64,000 nucleotides of DNA, taken from assembly GCA_041496705.1 (NCBI GenBank), contig JBGQFD010000001.1, positions 48,284 to 112,283 on the forward strand, in the 5' to 3' direction. This DNA comes from VBDM01 sp041496705 (GTDB taxonomy: Bacteria > Pseudomonadota > Gammaproteobacteria > Burkholderiales > SG8-39). The notes below the pieces were generated by a model. That model was not told the origin of the DNA, made no database searches, and saw only the letters and a list, made by a program, of their open reading frames with translations. The translations under genes and the position numbers were made by a program. This document shows positions 25,491-33,738 of the stretch, one piece after another (the stretch's first letter is position 1; each line of letters begins with the position of its first letter).

Positions 25491-26749
25491 CTTGACACCG
25501 CGTTCGCGCCAAAGGCGCCCACCGCGACGTACATCCCCGGCGTGAAGATGACGGCGCTAAGATCGGCGGCACCCGCCGAGGCCGTGCTCCAGTTCAGCCC
25601 GTCGTCGCTGTAGGCGACGGCGCCGCCCTGACCGACGGCAAGGAAGCGCGAGCCAAAGACGACGCCGCGGAGATTCTGCGAGAGCGGCGGAGCGACCGGG
25701 CTCCAGGAGAGCGTATCGCTGCTTGTCACGATCGTGCCCGCGTCGCCGACCGCCACGTAGCGGCCTGCGCCCGCGACCAGTCCGAACGCAGCGCCGCGCA
25801 AGGCGTTCGCGGTACCGGAGTTCGGCGCGGTCCAACTGCTCCCGTCCAGGCTCGTCAGCAGCGTTCCGTTCGCGCCGGTCGCGATGAAGCTCCCGTTCAC
25901 GAATGTCACGCCGTTGAGATCATTCGGGGTGACCGGTGCGACTTGCGTCCAGGTAGTCCCGCTGTCGCTGCTCGTGAAGATGCTGCCACCGCTTCCCACG
26001 GCGACGAACAGCTGGAAACCGACGAATCCCACGGTGATTCCATTCATTACCACAGGGCCGCTCGGGATGGCGTTGGCGGAAGTCCAGGTGAGGCCATCGC
26101 CGCTCGCCAGGACGGAACCGTCCCTGGCGAGCGCCATGAATGCGGCCCCGGTGAACACCATCGCGCCGAAGTCCTTGGCGGGGCCGGCCGGAACCGAGGT
26201 TGGCGTCGCCCAGGCTGTGACGCCGGGAGGATCATCGCTGGCGTAGTTGTAATCGCCCGCAAACAGCGCGCCGGCATCGCCGACCGCCACCAGCCGCGTG
26301 CCGCTGAAGGCAACCGCGTTGAGATTCTGGAGCGGCGCGCCGCCGAGCGGCAGCGGCGTGCCCGGTTTCCAAGTCGAGGTGGCTCCCGCGAGCCGAGGTA
26401 TGATACCGGGGACCACCGGCGAGGCCGGCCCCGCCGGACTGTCCTGGTTGGTGGCGTTCATGACGAACGCGTACTCGGTTCCGTTTATCAGATTGGCGAC
26501 GACGCGCGGCGATTGCGCAGTGCGAATGAGCGGCACGCCGGGCACGGCCGGCACGACGGAGCTGCCGGCCCGATAGAAGATCCAGTAGGTCAGGTCGGGA
26601 AGCTGATCCCAGGAAACGAGCGCGACGCCGTCTCCCTCCTTGACCTTCACGTTCCCCGGCGCGTCGCTGGGCGGATCCGCCTGCCGATGGCAGGCAGCGG
26701 CGCAAAGCAGCGTTACAACGGCGAGGAGGCGGAGCAGCAAGCGGTCCAA
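25487..26749 (-). CDS. YCF48/BNR-like repeat lipoprotein
   Basis: Predicted exported lipoprotein of 420 residues (signal ending LLCAAAC, lipid Cys about 20). A fibronectin-III-like domain (about 30-115; VALVSWDQLPDLTYWIFYRAG) is followed by six to seven repeats of a beta-propeller blade resembling YCF48 and BNR repeats (VAVGDAGALFAGDY, VAVGSGGSIFTSSDSGTTW, VAVGDAGTIVTSSDTLSW, LAVGQGGAVAYSDDGLNW). The propeller probably binds protein or glycan. It is followed by the overlapping six-cysteine gene and diverges from a ketopantoate-reductase-like gene at 27028. The ligand is unknown. Confidence 0.75.
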   Translation of the reverse strand: MDRLLLRLLAVVTLLCAAACHRQADPPSDAPGNVKVKEGDGVALVSWDQLPDLTYWIFYRAGSSVVPAVPGVPLIRTAQSPRVVANLINGTEYAFVMNATNQDSPAGPASPVVPGIIPRLAGATSTWKPGTPLPLGGAPLQNLNAVAFSGTRLVAVGDAGALFAGDYNYASDDPPGVTAWATPTSVPAGPAKDFGAMVFTGAAFMALARDGSVLASGDGLTWTSANAIPSGPVVMNGITVGFVGFQLFVAVGSGGSIFTSSDSGTTWTQVAPVTPNDLNGVTFVNGSFIATGANGTLLTSLDGSSWTAPNSGTANALRGAAFGLVAGAGRYVAVGDAGTIVTSSDTLSWSPVAPPLSQNLRGVVFGSRFLAVGQGGAVAYSDDGLNWSTASAGAADLSAVIFTPGMYVAVGAFGANAVSR

Positions 26750-27027
26750 TCGCGGAGTCCCTTCGTTTCGCGGCGGTCGAGACCTAATAGCGAAGCCCGA
26801 CTCGCGCAGTGTATCAAACGGCGACCGGCATCACTCCCGGCTGACGCCGCAGCGCGACCCTGCCCGCACTGCAACAAGCCTGCGCCGCGGACCCGGGACC
26901 GCCGCGATTGCCCGGCGCCTGCGAAGTGACTACCATCTCGCCTTCCAGAACGGCGGCGCCGATTTCACCATGCGGGACCGCACGATCCGCGCCGGTTCCA
27001 CTGTCGAACAACAGGAGGAGTAGATTC

Positions 27028-28098
27028 ATGGGCAGCAAATACAAAATTCTCATCATGGGCGCCTCGTACGGTTCGCTTCTCGCAACCAAGCTGGCGCTCG
27101 CCGGGCACGCGACGCATCTCATCTGCCTGCCGGCCGAAGCCGAGCTGATCAACAAGGAAGGCGCAATCGTTCGCATGCCGGTAAAGGGGCGCGAGGGGCT
27201 GGTCGAGATCAACTCCAGGAACCTGCCGGGCAAGATATCCGCCGGCGGCACCACGGGCGTCAATCCTTCCGATTACGATCTGGTGGCACTCGCCATGCAG
27301 GAACCGCAGTACCGTTCGCCGGGCGTGCGCGAGCTGCTCGCCGCGGTCGCCAAGTCCAGGGTGCCGTGCATGTCGATCATGAACATGCCGCCGCTGACGT
27401 ATCTCAAGCGCATTCCGGGCGTCGACGTCGAGGCCTGCCGCAGCTGCTACACCGACGCCAGCGTCTGGGATACGTTCGACCCCAAGGTCATGACGCTGTG
27501 CAGCCCGGACCCGCAGGCGTTCCGCCCGCCGGAGGAAAAGGTGAACGTCCTGCAGGTGAGGCTGCCGACCAACTTCAAGTCGGCGCGCTTCGATTCGGAA
27601 GCGCACACGGCGATCCTGCGCCAGATCGAGTCGGACATCGAAGCCTCGCGCTTCGACACGGGTACTGGAAAGATCGAGTTGCCCGTCAAGCTCAAGGTCC
27701 ACGACTCGGTGTTCGTGCCGCTCGCCAAGTGGGCGATGCTCGTCGCCGGAAACTACCGCTGCGTGCTGAAGGACAGCGTGCGCCCCATCAAAGACGCCGT
27801 GCACAGCGACCTCGAAGCCTCGCGCTCCGTCTACAACTGGGTGGTCAAGCTGTGCGTGAGGCTGGGAGCGAACGAGAAAGACCTGGTGCCGTTCGAGAAA
27901 TACGCCAACGCGGCCTTGTCGCTGGGCAGCCCGTCCTCCGCGGCACGGGCGCTCGCCGCCGGCGCACCTAACATCGAGCGTGTCGACCGGCTGGTGAAGA
28001 CTATAGCGGCACAGAAAGGCATGCACTCCGAAGTCCTCGATCAGACCGTTGCGCTGGTCGATGGCTGGCTGGAGAAAAACCGCAGAAAGGCCGCCTGA
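27028..28098 (+). CDS. Ketopantoate reductase-like NAD(P)-binding protein
   Basis: A 356-residue protein with an N-terminal Rossmann fold (KILIMGASYGSLLATKLALAGH) and a helical C-terminal domain like 2-dehydropantoate 2-reductases. The nucleotide loop is GASYGS rather than the usual GxGxxG. The expected catalytic KxxxN of panE appears by eye as KWAML, without the Asn. It may therefore act on another substrate, or be inactive. The window has a canonical panE at 57503. A strong AGGAGGAG (27012-27019) sets the ATG. About 280 bases separate it from the divergent lipoprotein gene, in which I see no gene or clear promoter. Confidence 0.65.
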   Translation: MGSKYKILIMGASYGSLLATKLALAGHATHLICLPAEAELINKEGAIVRMPVKGREGLVEINSRNLPGKISAGGTTGVNPSDYDLVALAMQEPQYRSPGVRELLAAVAKSRVPCMSIMNMPPLTYLKRIPGVDVEACRSCYTDASVWDTFDPKVMTLCSPDPQAFRPPEEKVNVLQVRLPTNFKSARFDSEAHTAILRQIESDIEASRFDTGTGKIELPVKLKVHDSVFVPLAKWAMLVAGNYRCVLKDSVRPIKDAVHSDLEASRSVYNWVVKLCVRLGANEKDLVPFEKYANAALSLGSPSSAARALAAGAPNIERVDRLVKTIAAQKGMHSEVLDQTVALVDGWLEKNRRKAA

Positions 28099-28171
28099 TT
28101 CAGGCGCTGATTCTCCTATCACTGCCGCGGTTGCCCGTGATAGCCTTTTCACGGAGAGGGACCGCGCAGTC

Positions 28172-30637
28172 GTGCTCGAAAGAATAGGCAAGTACGAGAT
28201 CCGCCTGCAGATCGGACGCGGTGCGATGGGCATCGTGTACGAAGGTTTCGACCCGGCGATCGGCCGGCGCGTGGCGATCAAGACGCTGCGCACCGAAATG
28301 TTCGAGCCGAGCCAGCTCCCCAGCGTGCTTGCCCGCTTCAAGCGCGAAGCGCAGTCGGCGGGGCGCCTCTCGCATCCCCACATCGTCACCATCCACGATT
28401 ACGGCGAAGAACAAGGCACGCCGTACATCGTGATGGAGTACATCTCCGGCGACGAGCTGGGCCGCCAGCTCGAACGCGGCTCTCGGCTTAAGCCCGACCA
28501 AGTGGTGCGCATCATGACCGCGCTCCTCGCGGCGCTCGCGCACGCGCACGAACACGGGGTCATTCACCGCGACCTCAAGCCCTCGAACATGTTCGTACTG
28601 AACGACGGCTCGCTCAAGGTCGTGGACTTCGGCATCGCGCGGGTCGAGGCCTCCGACCTCACCGACACCGGCACGACGCTCGGCACCCCCGCCTACATGT
28701 CTCCGGAGCAGTTCCTCGCACTTCCGGTGGATGCGCGCAGCGACCTCTACTCGGCGGGCGTCATCCTCTACCAGCTCCTTACCGGCGACAAGCCGTTCAC
28801 CGGCTCGATCACCGCCATCATGCAGAAGGTGCTGCACCAGCAGCCGATCGAGCCCTCGGTCCTGAACCCGACGCTCTCGAATGTCTGGGACGCCGTGGTG
28901 CTGCGGGCGATGGCGAAAAAGCCCGAGGCGCGCTACCAGAGCGCGCGGGAATTCCTCGAGGCGGTGAAGGCGGCACAGGCGGCGGAGCGCGGGGAACCGG
29001 TCGCCACCCCAGCGCACGCGGCCGCGCCGCAGGGCGGGCGCGAGGACGAACGTACGATCCGCGTGCGGCCGGGACCGGATCCCGAGGCGACATTGCCCTC
29101 GCTGCCGGCAGCGGAAGGCAGCCGGGCGGGCGAAGCACCGCGCTCGCGCAAGGGGCTCGCCATCGCCGCGGGGCTCATCGCCCTCCTCGGACTCGGCGCA
29201 GGGCTCGTCTATCTGCGCAACGACTCCGACCGCACGTCGATCGAGCGCGCGCGCCAGGCAGCGGAGCGCCGCGCCGCCGACGCGGAAGAGCGCGCGAGGA
29301 AGGAATCCGAGCGCGCGAACCAGGAAGCGCTAGCGCGGGCGAAGACCGAAGCGGCGCGCAGCGAAGACCAGCGACGCGAGGCCGAGGCGGCCAAGGCGCG
29401 TGCCCGCAAGGAGGCGGAACGGGCGAAGCAAGAGACCGACGCGAGGGCCAAAGCCGAGGCCGATCGCAGGGAAGAGGAGCTTCGCCGCGAGGCGGACGCG
29501 GCCAAGGCGCGCGCCGCGGAAATCGCGCGCAAGGAAGCAGAAGAAAAGACGAGGCTGGCGGCGCTGCGGGCGGACGAGGCAAAGCGCAAAGCCGCCTCCG
29601 CGGCACTGGCGAAAAAGGAGGCCGATGACAGAGCAAGGGATGCCGCAAGGAAGGCGGACGCGGCGAGAAAGGCCGAGGAAGCCCGCAAGGCGGAAAAAGC
29701 GCGCGCCGAGCAGGCCCTGCGCGACAAGTACAAGGCGGGAAGCGGACTCCGCGACTGCATCGACTGCCCGCAAATGGTGGTGATTCCCGCCGGCGAATTC
29801 ACGATGGGTTCGCCGGCGTCGGAGGCCGGGCGCTTCGACCATGAGAGCCCGCAGCACGCCGTGCGGATCGCACAGACGTTTGCGCTGGGGCAGAGCGAAG
29901 TCACGTTTGCCCAGTTCGAACGATTCGTAACGGAGGCCGGATACAAGACCGAGGCTGAGCGCGACGTCGGCAAGGCGGGATGCCTCGGGTTCAACTTTTC
30001 CGATCGAACGGCTACCAAGGACGACTGGCTGGCGGGAAGGAGCTGGCGCAACCCCGGATTCGAGCAGACCTCCGACCGCGACCCGGTGGTCTGCGTGAGT
30101 TGGAACGACGCGAAAGCGTACGTTCGCTGGCTATCGACAAAAACCGGGAAGACCTATAGATTGCCGACCGAGGCGGAATGGGAGTATGCCGCGCGCGCCG
30201 GGACGAAAACCGCGCGCTACTGGGGCGACGATCCCAATCAAGCGTGCCTCTATGCGAACGTAGCCGATCAGAGCACCTACAGGACAGGGGTGGGGCCGAG
30301 CGCGAAGACCTGGTCGCGCTCGAGCGCGCGCAGGCACGAATGCAACGACGGCAGATACTTCACCGCACCGGTCGGCTCGTACCGGGCGAACGGCTTCGGG
30401 CTGTACGACGTGCTGGGGAACGCGTGGGAATGGACCGAGGATTGCTGGAACGCAAGCTATACGGGTGCTCCGGCCGACGGCACGGCCTGGCTGACCGGAG
30501 ATTGTTCCCGACGCGTGCTCCGCGGCAATTCCTGGGTCCAGGAACCGCGCTACGCACGCTCGGCGAACCGCGACCGGGGCCCTTCCGATTTGCGGCGCAC
30601 CGGTAGCGGTTTCCGTGTTGCCAGAACGCTCGAATGA
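28172..30637 (+). CDS. Ser/Thr protein kinase fused to an FGE/SUMF1 domain
   Basis: Large signalling protein of 821 residues. The N-terminal Hanks-type kinase (1-260) has RGAMGIVY, Lys37 (VAIKTL), HRDLKPSN and DFGIARV, all intact. TM helix about 330-348. A long Ala/Arg/Glu/Lys coiled coil (about 355-525) leads to a C-terminal formylglycine-generating-enzyme-like domain (about 545-820; MVVIPAGEFTMGSP, YRLPTEAEWEYAARAG, NAWEWTEDCW, RVLRGNSW). Such domains are usually ligand-binding in kinases of this architecture. I use the GTG at 28172, preceded by GGAGAGGG. It converges with the coiled-coil gene at 30663, sharing an inverted repeat at the two stops. Confidence 0.88.
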   Translation: MLERIGKYEIRLQIGRGAMGIVYEGFDPAIGRRVAIKTLRTEMFEPSQLPSVLARFKREAQSAGRLSHPHIVTIHDYGEEQGTPYIVMEYISGDELGRQLERGSRLKPDQVVRIMTALLAALAHAHEHGVIHRDLKPSNMFVLNDGSLKVVDFGIARVEASDLTDTGTTLGTPAYMSPEQFLALPVDARSDLYSAGVILYQLLTGDKPFTGSITAIMQKVLHQQPIEPSVLNPTLSNVWDAVVLRAMAKKPEARYQSAREFLEAVKAAQAAERGEPVATPAHAAAPQGGREDERTIRVRPGPDPEATLPSLPAAEGSRAGEAPRSRKGLAIAAGLIALLGLGAGLVYLRNDSDRTSIERARQAAERRAADAEERARKESERANQEALARAKTEAARSEDQRREAEAAKARARKEAERAKQETDARAKAEADRREEELRREADAAKARAAEIARKEAEEKTRLAALRADEAKRKAASAALAKKEADDRARDAARKADAARKAEEARKAEKARAEQALRDKYKAGSGLRDCIDCPQMVVIPAGEFTMGSPASEAGRFDHESPQHAVRIAQTFALGQSEVTFAQFERFVTEAGYKTEAERDVGKAGCLGFNFSDRTATKDDWLAGRSWRNPGFEQTSDRDPVVCVSWNDAKAYVRWLSTKTGKTYRLPTEAEWEYAARAGTKTARYWGDDPNQACLYANVADQSTYRTGVGPSAKTWSRSSARRHECNDGRYFTAPVGSYRANGFGLYDVLGNAWEWTEDCWNASYTGAPADGTAWLTGDCSRRVLRGNSWVQEPRYARSANRDRGPSDLRRTGSGFRVARTLE

Positions 30638-30665
30638 CTCTTATTTTTCCGTTCCCCAAGAGTCA
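30635..30665. repeat. Inverted repeat spanning the two convergent stop codons
   Basis: TGACTCTT (30635-30642) and AAGAGTCA (30658-30665) form a perfect 8-pair stem with a 15-base loop containing a T-run. The first arm includes the kinase TGA, the second the TGA of the minus-strand gene. It could act as a short bidirectional terminator. Confidence 0.4.
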
Positions 30666-31289
30666 GCCGAACACCATCACCGTGATCGACGGCATGCGCG
30701 AAACCTGCAAATTGACGTCGAAAAAGTAGTACTGCAGGTACGCCAGCACCAGGGCGAGCAGCATGAACGCCTGCCTCGCAATCATTCGCCGGCTGGCCGC
30801 GTTCGCGGTCCCGAGTTTTCCCGCGAGAAAGCCATGGAGAAACCGGCGAATCGTCTGCCCCGGCCGTTTCGCTGACGGCGCTTCCGTCACCACGCCCTGA
30901 ATCGACGTGCCGGTCCCCTCGGTCGGCGTGACCGGCTTCGGCGGCGGTTCGGCGCGGATCAGCTCGACGAGCGAGTCGTGCAGGTGGCGGCATACGGCGC
31001 GCGCCCTCTCAAGCTTGGCGTCCGACTCGGCCACCTTGGCGTGCGCCTCGGCCCGGTCGGTGACCGCCTGGGCGAGGTCGGCCTTCGCCCTGGCGAGCGC
31101 GCCTTCAACATCCTGCCGCTTGCCCATGAGCCCTCGTTTCGTCTGCCGCGGCCGTTTCGCGCGTGCCTTCTCGAGCTTGGCGTCCGCCTCGGCCACGTTG
31201 GCGTGCGCCTTGGCTCGGTCGGTGACCGCCTGGGCGAGGTCGGCCTCCGCCCTGGCGAGCGCGCTTTCAACATCCTGCCGTTTCCCCAT
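30663..31289 (-). CDS. Coiled-coil membrane protein with an internal tandem duplication
   Basis: Unrecognised protein of 208 residues. Two near-identical 54-residue units (MGKRQDVESALARAEADL ..., then MGKRQDVEGALARAKADL ...) make a heptad-like Ala/Asp/Glu/Lys coiled coil over about residues 1-100. A Pro/Thr linker follows (RAEPPPKPVTPTEGTGTS), and a C-terminal TM helix (about 170-190) ends in VSRMPSITVMVFG. The first ATG (31289) has AAGAGGACTC just upstream. The second unit's ATG (31127) is also preceded by GAGGGCTC, so a shorter form starting there is possible. It may be a cell-envelope or scaffolding protein; function unknown. Confidence 0.6.
   Translation of the reverse strand: MGKRQDVESALARAEADLAQAVTDRAKAHANVAEADAKLEKARAKRPRQTKRGLMGKRQDVEGALARAKADLAQAVTDRAEAHAKVAESDAKLERARAVCRHLHDSLVELIRAEPPPKPVTPTEGTGTSIQGVVTEAPSAKRPGQTIRRFLHGFLAGKLGTANAASRRMIARQAFMLLALVLAYLQYYFFDVNLQVSRMPSITVMVFG
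30993..31289. repeat. Tandem 162-base duplication inside the coiled-coil gene
   Basis: The unit at 31128-31289 is repeated at 31127 and below; start codons are exactly 162 bases apart. Homology in the second copy is clear to about 30993 (about 135 bases) and includes the ribosome-binding site and start-codon region of the first. DNA and protein copies are still very similar, so the duplication is recent. Confidence 0.8.
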
Positions 31290-31360
31290 GAGTCCTCTTT
31301 GCAAGAGCCGTACATATACCACAGCGTCATATGCGAATGTTACAGCCCCTCTAGAATTCC

Positions 31361-31402
31361 TGTCGGGTTAACCCTGATACTCTTTGTCGGGTTATCCCGG
31401 AT
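31361..31402. promoter_or_regulatory. Pair of palindromic repeats upstream of the patatin gene
   Basis: TGTCGGGTTAACCCTGAT (31361-31378) and TGTCGGGTTATCCCGGAT (31385-31402) match at 16 of 18 bases, 24 bases apart. Each is centred on a palindrome (GGGTTAACCC and GGGTTATCCC). They lie in the roughly 290-base space between the coiled-coil gene and the patatin gene, which otherwise shows no gene. A regulator-binding pair is a reasonable reading. Confidence 0.45.
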
Positions 31403-31582
31403 GGCGTGGCGCGGACGGACATCGCAAAATGAGTGTCGGCAAATCGCGGCTCGTGGGGTCCGCAATGACCGGGGAAAGCGCGAGGCTCCTGGCGGCATTC
31501 ACCGCATCTTCCACGCCTTCGACCGTCATTCCGTTGTTTCACCGTGGAAACCTGCGATCCGCTCATAGACACGAGGACGCTG

Positions 31583-33643
31583 ATGACCTATGAAGAGCGG
31601 TTGACTCGTTTGGCCCACCACTGGCGGATGTTCGTCTATGTAGTCAACGTCTGCCAGTTCAGCCTGCTGGTGCTGATCGCCGGCGCGGCGCTTCTGTTTG
31701 CAGGCCAGGGGCAAGACCTGCTGCTCAGCACTGCGGAGGATGAAAAGTACCTCGTGCTGGTGCTCAGCCTCCTGATGTGGGCCTTCAGCATCTGGCTGTG
31801 GACGCGCACCTTGCTGGAGATTCGTTTTCCCTCGACCCCGGCAGATGAGCCGGTGCTGCTCGCCAAGTACCGCAGCCGGACGCCGCGTGTGCTCGGATTG
31901 CTGCCCTTTGTTTTTGGCGCCTGGGCATTGTTCTCCGCCGGTGATCCGGCCTCGCGCTACGTGTGGCTGACGCTGCTCGTAGGCGTCTTGTTCGCCGTGT
32001 TCGTGGTGTTCCGGCGCTGGGCCGGGCGCAAGGTGGCGGGCATCGTTTCGCGTGCGCAGCCGCAGAAGAGCAGGTTGTGGGTGGACGAGATGGGGCAGGA
32101 ACCCGTGCGAGAGAGCCTTTGGACGGGGTTGGGGACGTTGGACTTTGCGGCGCTGTTGCTCCTGGTAGCAGGTATGGTGATGTTTCTCTGGGGCATGATC
32201 GATCCGCTCAGCATGGGCAATTACTTCAACGCGCTCGTCCTGCTCATGGCCTGGGGCGCCACCTTCCTGCCTCTCGGCAGTTTCATCAGCTACTACGCGA
32301 ACCTCTGGCGGTTGCCGTTCGTGACGCTGCTCGTGGTGCTGGCGTTGGCGTCGAGCACGTGGAACGACAACCATGCGATCCGCCCGCTTGCCGGCGATGC
32401 GGCGGACAAGCGCATCACCGCCAGGGAAGCGCTCGACGCCTGGGCCAAGAAGCATTGCCCGCCCGAGGGCCCGGGCAAGGACTGCGGCGCTCTCGTCGTC
32501 GTGGCGACCGCCGGCGGCGGCATCCGCGCCGCGTACTGGACCGGCACCGTGCTCGGACATCTCGAGGAAAGGCTTGCGTCGTTTCACGACCGCGTGTTTG
32601 CGATCAGCGGCGTCTCCGGGGGCTCCGTCGGCGCGAGCGTCTACCGTGCCGTCGTGGCAGGGGCGGATGCCAAGGGCTGCAAAGACACCGTACTCAAGTG
32701 CAGCAACGACGTGCTGTCGCGCGACTATCTCTCGCCGCTATCCGCCAATCTGCTCTATCGTGACCTGTTGCAGCGGTTCATCCCGGTGTCGCTACTGCCG
32801 GACCGGGCGCAGACGCTGGAGACCGCGTGGGAACGCGGTTTTGCGGAGGTCACCGGCACTCAAACGTTCAGCGAGTCGTTCGCTTCGCTCGGCCTGCCCG
32901 GCAAGACACCTTGGCCGGCGCTGTTTCTGAATGCCACCCGGTCGGAGAACGGCCGACGCATTATCGCTTCGACGGTGCGCATCGACAATGAACCCGCTTT
33001 CAAGCTCGCCAAAGACCAGCTGGACGTGCTCGGCTATGACGTTCGTCTTTCCAGCGCAGCGCACAACAGCGCGCGCTTTCCATTCGTGAGCCCAGCCGGC
33101 AGCTGGCACGAAGGCAAGGGTGAGGATAGGACTGCGGGAAAGATACTCGGGCGCGTGCAGGACGGGGGCCTCTTCGAGAACTACGGTGCCGTCACGGCGC
33201 TCGAGATCCTCCAGCTCGCCGAGCAGCGACTCGCCAAGCGATATACCCCGGTTGTGATACAGATCAGCAGCGATCCGACCTTGCCGGCCGATCTCGCCCC
33301 GAGCCCCGAGGGCCCTGTAAAGAACTTTGCGTACGAGGCCTTGACCACGCTTCGTACGTTGTTCAATACCCGCGTCAGCCATGGCGAGGAAGCCGCAGTA
33401 CAGCTGAAGGAGTGGGCCGAACGCAGGGGACGCTACGTGCACTTCCGCATGTGCGATCACACGCGCGAGAACCTCGATCCGCCTCTTGGCTGGGCGTTGT
33501 CGAAACACGCCGAGAAGACGATCGAGAGTTACCTGCTTGATACCCTGGACGGCGACAAGCCGCCAAGCTGCCGTCCGGAAAACCAGGAAAACGTGCGGCA
33601 GCTGTGCACCTTGCTGGGTGCGAAGGCGGGGACATGTCGATGA
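31583..33643 (+). CDS. Membrane-anchored patatin-like phospholipase
   Basis: A 686-residue protein. The N-terminal half has about six to seven TM helices (to about residue 245). The C-terminal half is a patatin-like lipase. The oxyanion motif GGGIRAAYW, nucleophile Ser in GVSGGSVG, and catalytic Asp in DGGLFENYG are all visible, so activity as a lipid acyl hydrolase is plausible. The ATG at 31583 is preceded by AGGA; a GTG at 31544 is in frame but lacks a ribosome-binding site. The patatin probably works at the inner membrane; its lipid substrate is unknown. Confidence 0.78.
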   Translation: MTYEERLTRLAHHWRMFVYVVNVCQFSLLVLIAGAALLFAGQGQDLLLSTAEDEKYLVLVLSLLMWAFSIWLWTRTLLEIRFPSTPADEPVLLAKYRSRTPRVLGLLPFVFGAWALFSAGDPASRYVWLTLLVGVLFAVFVVFRRWAGRKVAGIVSRAQPQKSRLWVDEMGQEPVRESLWTGLGTLDFAALLLLVAGMVMFLWGMIDPLSMGNYFNALVLLMAWGATFLPLGSFISYYANLWRLPFVTLLVVLALASSTWNDNHAIRPLAGDAADKRITAREALDAWAKKHCPPEGPGKDCGALVVVATAGGGIRAAYWTGTVLGHLEERLASFHDRVFAISGVSGGSVGASVYRAVVAGADAKGCKDTVLKCSNDVLSRDYLSPLSANLLYRDLLQRFIPVSLLPDRAQTLETAWERGFAEVTGTQTFSESFASLGLPGKTPWPALFLNATRSENGRRIIASTVRIDNEPAFKLAKDQLDVLGYDVRLSSAAHNSARFPFVSPAGSWHEGKGEDRTAGKILGRVQDGGLFENYGAVTALEILQLAEQRLAKRYTPVVIQISSDPTLPADLAPSPEGPVKNFAYEALTTLRTLFNTRVSHGEEAAVQLKEWAERRGRYVHFRMCDHTRENLDPPLGWALSKHAEKTIESYLLDTLDGDKPPSCRPENQENVRQLCTLLGAKAGTCR

Positions 33644-33738
33644 CGAGCGAAAGGAATACCGAAGGAGGACACAACGCGAGCAGACGCTGGAACGCGATTG
33701 CCACGGTGCCGTTAATGGATGCCTTAGAGCTCTGCCCC

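Noticed and set aside
31128..31289. CRISPR-like repeat
   Set aside because: The repeat is a 162-base in-frame tandem duplication within a coiled-coil gene, without spacers.
33644..33738. AAGGAGG followed by a possible small gene between the patatin and dnaE genes
   Set aside because: The Shine-Dalgarno-like sequence has no start codon at suitable spacing; nothing else supports a gene here.
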